A stretch of 23,778 nucleotides of DNA from CAMYLR01 sp041577935 (GTDB taxonomy: Bacteria; Gemmatimonadota; Gemmatimonadetes; JACCXV01; JAHWKZ01), in the NCBI GenBank assembly GCA_041577935.1, contig JBFGIA010000029.1, forward strand, positions 1 to 23,778. The letters run 5' to 3'. Below, one piece after another: positions 1-6,725 of this stretch. The notes under the pieces were generated by a model that saw only the letters and a program-made list of their open reading frames with translations, was not told the DNA's origin and ran no database searches. Both the position numbers and the translations under genes were made by a program. Position 1 is the stretch's first letter, and each line of letters opens with the position of its first letter.

Positions 1-12
1 ACCCGGCTCCGC

Positions 13-1674
13 TCAGGGCGCCATGGGTATCTTCACGCCCTTCGCGCGCGCGGTGGCCCAGGCCTCCTCGTAGCCGGCGTCGCAGTGGCGCATCACCCCG
101 GTTCCGGGGTCGTTGGTGAGCACCCGCTCGAGCCGCCGCGCGGCCTCCGGCGTGCCGTCGGCCACGATCACCTGGCCGGCGTGGAGCGAGTTGCCGATCC
201 CCACCCCGCCCCCGTGGTGGAACGACACCCAGGACGCCCCGGACGCCGTATTGAGCAGGGCGTTCAGGATCGCCCAGTCGGCGATGGCGTCCGAACCGTC
301 GAGCATCCCCTCGGTCTCGCGAAACGGCGACGCCACCGATCCGGTATCCAAGTGATCGCGACCGATGACCACCGGCGCCGTCACCCCGCCGCTCGATACC
401 AGGTCGTTGATGCGCTCACCCAGCTTCCAGCGGTCTCCATACCCGAGCCAACAGATACGAGCCGGCAACCCTTGAAAGGCGACTCGCTCGGCAGCCAGCC
501 GGATCCAGCGCTGGAGCGGCGCATCGCTCGGAAACAAGTCAGCGATCGCCCGGTCGATGGCATGTATGTCGGCCGGGTCACCGGAGAGCGCGGCCCATCG
601 GAACGGTCCCTTCCCCTCGCAGAACAGCGGCCGGATGTACTCCGGCACAAAGCCTGGGATCTCGAACGCATTCTCGACACCCGCATCGAGCGCCTGGCCG
701 CGGAGGTTGTTGCCATAGTCGAACACGACCGCGCCAGCAGCCTTGAGATCGAGCAAGCCACGACAGTGAATCGCCATCGACTCCATGGCGCGGCTGACAT
801 AGTCCTCGGGATTCTGAACCCGCAACGCATCGGCTTCGGCCAGCGTCAGCCCAGCGGGCACGTACCCCTCGAGCGCATCGTGTGCGCTGGTCTGATCGGT
901 GACCGCGTCGGGAACGATTCCGCGGCGAACAATGTCGGGCACGATCTCGGCGCAGTTTCCGATCAAACCGATCGAATGCGCCTGCCCTCGCGCCGCCGCG
1001 GCCAGGACTCGATCGAGCGCTGTGTCGAGATCGTCGGTGATCTCATCCAGATACCGCGTCGCCACCCTGCGCTCCAACCGTTTGGGATCGACCTCGACGA
1101 TGAGACAGGCGGCGCCATTCATCGTCGCCGCAAGCGGTTGTGCGCCCCCCATACCCCCACAACCACCGGTCAGCACCCAGCGACCCTCGAGCACCCCGTC
1201 GAAGTGGTGCTCGCCGACCGCGGCAAAGGTCTCGTACGTTCCCTGTACGATGCCTTGCGTTCCGATATAGATCCACGATCCAGCAGTCATCTGGCCGTAC
1301 ATCGTGAGACCCAGGGCTTCGAGGCGACGGAACTCGTCGGCCGTCGCCCAGCGTGGCACGAGATTGGCGTTGGCGATAATCACACGCGGGGCCCACGGGT
1401 GGGTCTGAAACACGCCGACGGGCTTCCCAGACTGAACGCACAAAGTCTCGTCGTCGGCGAGTCGCTCGAGCGATCGTACGATGGCCTCAAAACACGTCCA
1501 ATCACGGGCGGCGCGACCCGATCCACCGTACACGATCAACCGATCCGGATCCTCGGCGACGTCCGGGTCGAGGTTGTTCATGAGCATCCGCATGGCGGCT
1601 TCCTGATGCCAACCGCGGCACCGGAGCGCGGTGCCGCGCGGCGCTCGGACGGTTCGCGACTCGGTAACCGTCAT
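13..1674 (-). CDS. hutU: Urocanate hydratase (urocanase)
   Basis: Cytoplasmic NAD+-dependent enzyme of histidine degradation, converting urocanate to imidazolone propionate. The frame encodes 553 residues, the usual urocanase length, so the gene is complete. The N-terminus has the family pattern (VRAPRG, then RMLMNNLDP at 29-37). A glycine-rich nucleotide-binding stretch TGGCGGMGGAQP lies at 169-180. The motif RICWLGYGD places a Cys at about 408, equivalent to the active-site Cys410 of the Pseudomonas enzyme. The ATG (1674-1672) overlaps the selD stop as ATGA, so translation is probably coupled to selD. The stop lies 12 bases from the window edge, so any following hut gene would be outside. 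Family identity is very secure; membership of a hut operon is inferred. Confidence 0.97.
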   Translation of the reverse strand: MTVTESRTVRAPRGTALRCRGWHQEAAMRMLMNNLDPDVAEDPDRLIVYGGSGRAARDWTCFEAIVRSLERLADDETLCVQSGKPVGVFQTHPWAPRVIIANANLVPRWATADEFRRLEALGLTMYGQMTAGSWIYIGTQGIVQGTYETFAAVGEHHFDGVLEGRWVLTGGCGGMGGAQPLAATMNGAACLIVEVDPKRLERRVATRYLDEITDDLDTALDRVLAAAARGQAHSIGLIGNCAEIVPDIVRRGIVPDAVTDQTSAHDALEGYVPAGLTLAEADALRVQNPEDYVSRAMESMAIHCRGLLDLKAAGAVVFDYGNNLRGQALDAGVENAFEIPGFVPEYIRPLFCEGKGPFRWAALSGDPADIHAIDRAIADLFPSDAPLQRWIRLAAERVAFQGLPARICWLGYGDRWKLGERINDLVSSGGVTAPVVIGRDHLDTGSVASPFRETEGMLDGSDAIADWAILNALLNTASGASWVSFHHGGGVGIGNSLHAGQVIVADGTPEAARRLERVLTNDPGTGVMRHCDAGYEEAWATARAKGVKIPMAP

Positions 1675-2726
1675 CTCACCACCACCGCTTTTTCGTCACG
1701 CGCTACTACCGACCCAACGTGGCAAGCTGCCCCGCATCTCGCCGCTCGAAGTGCCGTCACAACTGAATCCGCTTCCTCTCCCGGGATCGCGAGCAGCAAG
1801 CCACCACTGGTCTGCGGATCAAACACCACCTTGATCAGGCCGGCGGGCACAGTTGAAGCGACATCGACTCGTGTTCCATAGTACCGCTGATTCGCTTCTC
1901 CGCCACCGGGAACGCAGCCGGCAAGTGCGAGTTCTTGGGCGTCCGCGAAGAGTGGCAGCTGGGCGGCGTCGAACTGCAGTGTCACCCTGCTCGCATCGGC
2001 CAGTTGAACGGCGTGGCCCGCGAGCCCAAAGCCGGTGATGTCAGTCGCGGCTGTGACGCCAAAATCGAGGGCCACCGCCATCGCCGGTCCGTTTAACGTC
2101 TTCATGGCCTCAACCGCGGTTTCGATCTCAGCCGCCGACCGCTGACCCTGTTTTAGAGCGGTCGTCAAGATACCGGTTCCAAGCGGCTTGGTGAGGAACA
2201 GCTGGTCGCCAACTCCGGCGGTGGCGTTGGTGACTATGTGATCCGGGTGCGCGGTGCCGGTCACCGCGAGCCCGTACTTGAGCTCCTCGTCTTGAATCGA
2301 GTGGCCGCCGATCAGCGCGCAGCCGGCCTCGTGCGCTTTGTCGGCGCCACCCACCAGGATGGCGCCCAAGATCTTGTTGTCCAACTCGCCGGGCCAACAC
2401 ACCAGGTTGAGCGCGGTTCTTGGCGTCCCCCCCATGGCGTAAACGTCCGAAAACGCGTTGGCGGCTGCGATCTGCCCGAATTCATACCCGTCATTCACGA
2501 TCGGGGTGAAGAAGTCGACCGTCTGGATCAACGCTAAATCGGGTCGAATTCGATACACGCCGGCGTCGTCCAGCGTGTCGTGACCCACCAGCACGTTGGG
2601 ATCGGTCGGGGGTCGAGGCAGCATGTCGAGCGCTTCGCGAAGGTCCTCCGGACTCAACTTGGACGCTCAACCCGCGCACCGGACCTTCTCGGTCAGCTTG
2701 GTGATCTCTTCGCTGGTCAGATTCAT
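1671..2726 (-). CDS. selD: Selenide, water dikinase with in-frame UGA (Sec20)
   Basis: Makes selenophosphate from selenide and ATP for Sec-tRNA synthesis and tRNA selenouridine. Downstream of codon 23 the frame is unmistakable SelD: DPNVLVGHDTLDDAGVY, then TVDFFTPIV, then AMGGTPRTALN, with DPQTSGGLLLA near the C-terminus. I place the start at the ATG 2726-2724, which overlaps the ridA stop as ATGA. That frame runs through one TGA at 2669-2667 (codon 20) in the context RCAG-U-ASKLSPEDL. This is the family's active-site motif, where E. coli has Cys17 and Lys20; here they are Sec20 and Lys23, with identical spacing. A Cys at 17 makes a CxxU pair. Length is 351 residues including Sec, usual for SelD. 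A conventional start at TTG 2657 would remove Sec20 and Lys23. The alternative, a nonsense mutation, is unlikely because the frame and coupling are preserved. Confidence 0.93.
2628..2669 (-). promoter_or_regulatory. SECIS-like hairpin after the selD UGA
   Basis: Bacterial Sec insertion needs an mRNA hairpin directly 3' of the UGA for SelB to bind. Folding by eye from the UGA (U = position 1), GAGCG (2-6) pairs with CGCTC (38-42). AAG (10-12) pairs with CTT (28-30), and GTCC (17-20) pairs with GGAC (24-27), closing a GGA loop. The unpaired residues 13-16 (UUGA) sit on the 5' side of the upper stem, resembling the bulged U and G-containing apical loop of known bacterial SECIS elements. The fold is manual and has not been scored for energy. 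Confidence 0.6.
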
Positions 2727-3103
2727 CTGCTCAACCGCGCGATAGCATCGATCTCGACCAGAGCGTCCTTTGGAAGGCGTGAAACTTGTACCGTCGAGCG
2801 CGCCGGCAACGGCTCCTCCACGACCTCAGCGTAGACCGCGTTGAAAGCTTCAAAGTCCGCCAAATCGGTCAGGTACACGGTCGTCTTGACGACATCTCGC
2901 CAGCCGCCACCGGCGACCGCCAGCACCGCGGCCAGGTTCTGCAACGCCTGGAGCGTCTGAGCCTCGATCGTTTCCTTTAACGTTCCGTCGCTGGTCAAAC
3001 CGATCTGGCCCGCGGTGAACACCCACTCGCCGGCGACGACGGCTTGACTGTAGGGGCCGAGTGCCGCTGGCGCCGTTGGCGACGTTATGGTCGTGTTGGG
3101 CAT
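2723..3103 (-). CDS. ridA: RidA/YjgF family enamine/imine deaminase
   Basis: Small cytoplasmic trimeric protein that hydrolyses reactive enamines/imines (such as 2-aminoacrylate) released by PLP enzymes. The 126 residues are full family length. The N-terminal region has GPYSQAV (about 16-22) and FTAGQIGL. The C-terminal region has the signature PARSTVQVSRLPKDALVEID, with the conserved Arg that binds the substrate carboxylate. A strong Shine-Dalgarno AAGGAGG (3108-3114) precedes the ATG by 4 bases. It follows the fhs stop by 23 bp and overlaps selD by ATGA, so it is an internal gene of the fhs-ridA-selD-hutU run. Strict RidA activity, as opposed to another Rid subfamily, is inferred from the conserved Arg. 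Confidence 0.93.
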   Translation of the reverse strand: MPNTTITSPTAPAALGPYSQAVVAGEWVFTAGQIGLTSDGTLKETIEAQTLQALQNLAAVLAVAGGGWRDVVKTTVYLTDLADFEAFNAVYAEVVEEPLPARSTVQVSRLPKDALVEIDAIARLSR

Positions 3104-3126
3104 GAGACCTCCTTGCGATAATCAAA

Positions 3127-4791
3127 TCAGAAAAGGCCGTGAACGGTGCCGTCCGCGTCCACCCGCATCGCCTCCGCAGCCGGCCGTCGAGGCAGACCGG
3201 GCATGATCATGATGTCACCGGTCGCAACGACCAGGAATCCGGCCCCCGCCGATGGTCGTACGTCAGTTACCGAGATGTTGAAGTCACCCGGTCGACCGAG
3301 CAACGTCGGATTGTCGGAGAGCGAGTACTGGGTCTTGGCGATGCACACCGGCAGGTCGCCGAGACCCGCCTCCTCCAGCCGCTGGATGCTGCGCGCCGCC
3401 GACCGGCTGTACTCCACGCCATCTGCGCCGTAGACACGCTTTGCGATCGTCTCGATCTTCCGTCTGATCGGCCATTCTACCGGATACAATGGCTCGAACT
3501 GAGCCTTGCCGCTCTCGGCGGTCTCTACCACCCGAGCAGCCAGATCGAGGCCACCTTCGCCGCCGTCGGCATGGACGGTCGTGCGAGCGGTGGGGACACG
3601 CTGATGATTGCAGAACGCCTCCACGCGAGCCAGCTCGTGCTCGGTATCAGTGGCGAACACGTTAATGGCTACCACGGCGGGGACATGAAACCGGGCGACG
3701 ATGTCCAGATGCGCGGCCAAATTGGTAAGTCCAACCTCGAGCGCACTGAGATCCTCTTCAGCAAGCGTATCGATCGCCGCGCCACCACTGCGCTTTAGCG
3801 CCCGGATCGTGGCTACGACCACCACCGCGTCGGGCCTAAGCGCTCCATAACGACACTTGATGTCGAAGACCTTCTCAGCGCCCAAATCGGATCCGAAACC
3901 AGCTTCTGTCACGCAATACTCCCCAAGCGCAAGACCCATGCGCGTGGCCAGCAACGAATTGCATCCATGCGCGATGTTTGCAAACGGTCCCCCGTGGATG
4001 AAGGCCGGAGTGCCCTCGAGCGTCTGCACCAGATTCGGGTTGAGCGCTTGGCTGAGCAGCAGGGTCATCGCGCCGGCGGCGTCGAGGCTTCGCGCGCGCA
4101 CCGGCTCGCCATCATAGGTGTATCCGACGACGATGTCGCCGACCCGACGCTCCAGGTCCTCCAGGCTGTCAGCCAGGCAGAGGATCGCCATGATCTCGCT
4201 GGCGACGGTAATCAGGAACCCATCCTCGCGCGGCACCCCGTGGGCTCGGCCCCCCAACCCAACGACGATCCCGCGTAACGCGCGATCGTTCATATCAACT
4301 GCTCGCCGCCATAAGATCTCGCGCGGGTCCAGCCCGAGCCCATTGCCGAAGTGGAGATGATTGTCGATCATCGCGGCCAACAGGTTGTTGGCCGCACCGA
4401 CGGCGTGGATGTCGCCCGTGAAGTGGAGGTTGATCTCTTCCATCGGAACCACTTGCGAGTATCCACCGCCCGCCGCTCCACCTTTGATCCCCATGCACGG
4501 TCCCAGGGACGGCTCGCGCAGGCACAGAACGGTCTTTTTCTGTAACCGGTTCATGGCTTGGGCCAGCCCGACCGCAACCGTCGACTTCCCCTCGCCGGCC
4601 GCCGTCGGCGAGATACCGGTCAGCAGAACCAGTCGACCCGTGGCTGGTCGTTCCGCTAGGGCTTCGAGTCTGACCTTGGCGATGTAATGGCCATAGGGCT
4701 CGATCTCGGCAGCAACAAGCCCGAGCTCCGAGGCGACGTCTGCAATCGGTCTAAGTTCCGCCGCTTGGGCGATCTCAATATCGGACTTCAT
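3127..4791 (-). CDS. fhs: Formate--tetrahydrofolate ligase
   Basis: ATP-dependent cytoplasmic enzyme that joins formate to tetrahydrofolate, giving 10-formyl-THF. From the ATG at 4791 the protein has 554 residues, the usual length, and begins MKSDIEIAQA as the family does. A GAGG ribosome site lies 5 bases upstream, so I prefer this to the GTG at 4797. The nucleotide-binding P-loop is at 63-71 (TAAGEGKST, Lys69; the family commonly has TPAGEGKTT). Other family blocks are REPSLGPCMGIKGGAAGGGY, NLHFTGDIHA, and DIMIMPGLPRRPAA near the C-terminus. It is followed by ridA after 23 bp and preceded by a decayed PiT transporter whose stop lies next to the fhs ribosome site. With hutU in the same run, it may recycle one-carbon units from histidine; that link is inference. 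Confidence 0.97.
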   Translation of the reverse strand: MKSDIEIAQAAELRPIADVASELGLVAAEIEPYGHYIAKVRLEALAERPATGRLVLLTGISPTAAGEGKSTVAVGLAQAMNRLQKKTVLCLREPSLGPCMGIKGGAAGGGYSQVVPMEEINLHFTGDIHAVGAANNLLAAMIDNHLHFGNGLGLDPREILWRRAVDMNDRALRGIVVGLGGRAHGVPREDGFLITVASEIMAILCLADSLEDLERRVGDIVVGYTYDGEPVRARSLDAAGAMTLLLSQALNPNLVQTLEGTPAFIHGGPFANIAHGCNSLLATRMGLALGEYCVTEAGFGSDLGAEKVFDIKCRYGALRPDAVVVVATIRALKRSGGAAIDTLAEEDLSALEVGLTNLAAHLDIVARFHVPAVVAINVFATDTEHELARVEAFCNHQRVPTARTTVHADGGEGGLDLAARVVETAESGKAQFEPLYPVEWPIRRKIETIAKRVYGADGVEYSRSAARSIQRLEEAGLGDLPVCIAKTQYSLSDNPTLLGRPGDFNISVTDVRPSAGAGFLVVATGDIMIMPGLPRRPAAEAMRVDADGTVHGLF

Positions 4792-4798
4792 CCTCACC

Positions 4799-4971
4799 TC
4801 ACCCGGATAGGGACCTGAGAGCGTAGAACGCGATCACGGAAACCAGTCCTGCGGCTGGAATCGTGATAGCCCAGCTCGTCGCTATGTTGCGAATCACATG
4901 CAGATTAAGTGCTGCCAGCCCACGGGCAAACCCCCATGACCGATCAGGATGACCGCAGCCCGTATAAGCTC
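4799..4971 (-). pseudogene. Remnant of a PiT-family phosphate transporter (3' end)
   Basis: This fills the whole gap between tatD and fhs. One frame (4971-4921) begins ELIRAAVILI and ends GGLPV, like the segment before the second STTH block of PiT transporters. A second frame (4930-4801, stop TGA 4801-4799) gives 43 codons including FARGLAALN, RNIATSWAITIP and a hydrophobic tail. These match the usual C-terminal end of PiT proteins (ARGxxALN...SWxxTxP...). The intervening STTH...GAVLGVG part is missing. The frames share the same bases at 4921-4930, TTTGCCCGTG, which encode LPV in one frame and FAR in the other. No start codon with a ribosome site precedes either piece. I infer a deleted, frameshifted leftover of a gene once located just before fhs. 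The similarity is judged from memory of the family. Confidence 0.6.
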
Positions 4972-4972
4972 G

Positions 4973-5761
4973 CTAATCCGGCTCCCCGAGGCGATAAAAG
5001 GCGAGCCCATTGCGCCGTGTCCGATCCGCCAGGTGATCGACGCCGACACCACGCAGAGCCGCCAGCGCGGCCACCGTCTCGACCACGTATGCCGGCTCGT
5101 TCCGGCGGCCCCGATGAGGGATGGGTGCGAGGTACGGGGCGTCGGTTTCAGCCAGCAACCGATCCTCGGGAACACGCGGTACGAGATCGGCGCCAGGGAA
5201 CGACCGAAACGTGATCATACCCGAGAAGGAAACGTAATAACCCCTTTCGACCCCGTGATCGAGCATCTGCCGGGAGCTGCTGAAACAGTGCAAGACCACG
5301 CGGTTCGGGGCGATGCTCGACTCGGCAAGCACAGCCAATGTGTCGTCCTCAGCCTCACGCGAGTGGACCACCACCGGAAGATCCCTCTCGCGAGCCAATG
5401 CGAGCTGTTCGCCAAACACGCGGCGTTGTACTTCCCGTGGGCTATTGTCGTAGTGATAATCGAGTCCGATCTCGCCGACCGCGACCGCGCCCGCGTCGAG
5501 CATCCACTCGATCGCTTCGCTCGTACCGCGCTTCCAAGCCGAAGCTTCGTGCGGATGCAAACCAGAGGTGAACCAGACGCGCGGATCGGTAGTCTCGTCG
5601 GCCAGTGTCTTCGCTTTCGCTGCGTCGGCCGGGTTTGAGGCGATGACCACGATCTCAGAGACCCCGGCCGTCCGCGCACGCGAGAGAACCGCAGGGCAGT
5701 CCTCCGAGAAAGCCTGATCCTGGAGATGGCAGTGAGTGTCGAAGTAGCCTGGCGCGGTCAC
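4973..5761 (-). CDS. tatD: TatD family metal-dependent DNase
   Basis: TatD-type hydrolase with a TIM-barrel fold and two metals, acting as a 3'-5' exonuclease or D-aminoacyl-peptide/tRNA-related hydrolase depending on the member. From the GTG at 5761, which overlaps the secF stop as GTGA, the protein is 262 residues, typical for the family. Metal ligands are visible: FDTHCH (His10, His12), GEIGLDYHY (Glu97), VVHSRE (His133), VLHCF (His158) and AETDAPYLAP (Asp207). The frame stays open upstream to 5842, but that extension reads through the secF 3' end and has low-complexity, non-family sequence, so I reject it. Despite its name TatD is not needed for Tat export. The exact substrate cannot be told from sequence. 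Confidence 0.94.
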   Translation of the reverse strand: MTAPGYFDTHCHLQDQAFSEDCPAVLSRARTAGVSEIVVIASNPADAAKAKTLADETTDPRVWFTSGLHPHEASAWKRGTSEAIEWMLDAGAVAVGEIGLDYHYDNSPREVQRRVFGEQLALARERDLPVVVHSREAEDDTLAVLAESSIAPNRVVLHCFSSSRQMLDHGVERGYYVSFSGMITFRSFPGADLVPRVPEDRLLAETDAPYLAPIPHRGRRNEPAYVVETVAALAALRGVGVDHLADRTRRNGLAFYRLGEPD

Positions 5762-6723
5762 GCCCGCGATGTCGCCTGAGCCTTCTTCTTTGTTTTGGCT
5801 CGCGGAGCCGTTCCTCCCCGATCCTCGATCCGACGCTTCCACTCGATCAGCAGCGGCGCACCGACGAAGATCGATGAGTACGTCCCAATGATGATCCCGA
5901 TCAGCAACGCAAATGCGAAATCGTGGATCACACCCCCGCCCATAAAGAACAGGAACAGAACGACGATCAGAGTTGTACCCGAGGTGATGACCGTGCGCGA
6001 CAACGTCTGGTTGATGGCTGCGTTTACAACCGAAACGTAACGTTCGCGTCGCATCGATCGGAGATCTTCCCGGATACGGTCGAATACAACGATGGTATCA
6101 TTGAGCGAGTAACCGATGATTGTCAGGAAAGCGGCTACCACGGCAAGTGAGATTTCTTTGTCCATCAGCGAGAACGCACCGATCGAGAGCACCACGTCGT
6201 GGAGCGTCGCAATTACGGCCGCGACACCGAACTTTGGCTCGAATCGGACGGCTATATAAATCAAGATCAGAATCAGCGCGTACAGGATCGCGCGCGCCGA
6301 TTGGCCCTTGAGCTCGGCCCCGATCTTGGGCCCTACCGCTTCGGTGCGAACGACGGTGAACGTCTGGCCTTGTAGCTCAGGGGCCTGTCTAAGCTGGGCT
6401 TCAATCCGAGGGCCAAAATCCTCCTCTTCTCCAACCGGCACCTGAGCCCGGATCACGACATCGGACGGATCGCCAAAACGTTGAACCTCGCTCGAAGTGA
6501 GTCCGGGTAGCGACTCGAGCACGCTACGTAACGTCCCGACCTCTACGGGCTGTTCAAAATCGAGTTGTATCAGCGTCCCACCGGTGAAGTCGATCGAGTA
6601 TCGCAGTCCGCCACGCATCGCGATTGAAGCGATTACTACCAAGATCGCAATGGACGAGATCGCGAACCCGATCCGACGCCATTGCATGAAAGGATAGTTC
6701 GCGTCTTTGAACAACCAGAACAT
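5758..6723 (-). CDS. secF: Protein translocase subunit SecF
   Basis: Inner-membrane subunit of SecDF, which uses the proton gradient to pull exported proteins out of SecYEG. It has 321 residues, usual for SecF. It starts with the typical MFWLFKDANYPFMQWRR and a first membrane helix (about 18-36). The SecF signature SIDFTGGTLIQLDF (43-56) opens the periplasmic domain. Five further membrane segments follow from about 145, including the conserved YSLNDTIVVFDRIRED block. The C-terminus is a basic, Lys-rich cytoplasmic tail. Its ATG lies 2 bp after the secD stop, and its TGA overlaps the tatD start. The secD-secF order is the standard one. Confidence 0.97.
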   Translation of the reverse strand: MFWLFKDANYPFMQWRRIGFAISSIAILVVIASIAMRGGLRYSIDFTGGTLIQLDFEQPVEVGTLRSVLESLPGLTSSEVQRFGDPSDVVIRAQVPVGEEEDFGPRIEAQLRQAPELQGQTFTVVRTEAVGPKIGAELKGQSARAILYALILILIYIAVRFEPKFGVAAVIATLHDVVLSIGAFSLMDKEISLAVVAAFLTIIGYSLNDTIVVFDRIREDLRSMRRERYVSVVNAAINQTLSRTVITSGTTLIVVLFLFFMGGGVIHDFAFALLIGIIIGTYSSIFVGAPLLIEWKRRIEDRGGTAPRAKTKKKAQATSRA

Positions 6724-6725
6724 AG

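Noticed and set aside
85..1881. A 598-codon plus-strand open frame opposite hutU and selD
   Set aside because: Its sequence is Arg/His/Pro-rich with no family features and mirrors secure genes; it is an antisense shadow of GC-rich coding DNA.
1671..2657. selD starting at TTG 2657
   Set aside because: It removes the catalytic Sec20 and Lys23, has no ribosome site of its own, and ignores the ATGA coupling to ridA at 2726.
4799..4975. A tatD-PiT fusion by readthrough of the tatD stop (the PiT tail is in the same frame)
   Set aside because: The stop is TAG with no sign of recoding, TatD is already full length, and the linking codons resemble neither family.
4894..5175. A 93-codon minus-strand frame overlapping the tatD 3' end
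   Set aside because: Most of it is a shadow of tatD; only its last part is meaningful, and that part is described as the PiT remnant.
5762..5842. N-terminal extension of TatD
   Set aside because: It runs antiparallel in register through the secF tail, is low-complexity, and the GTGA overlap at 5761 gives the standard TatD length.
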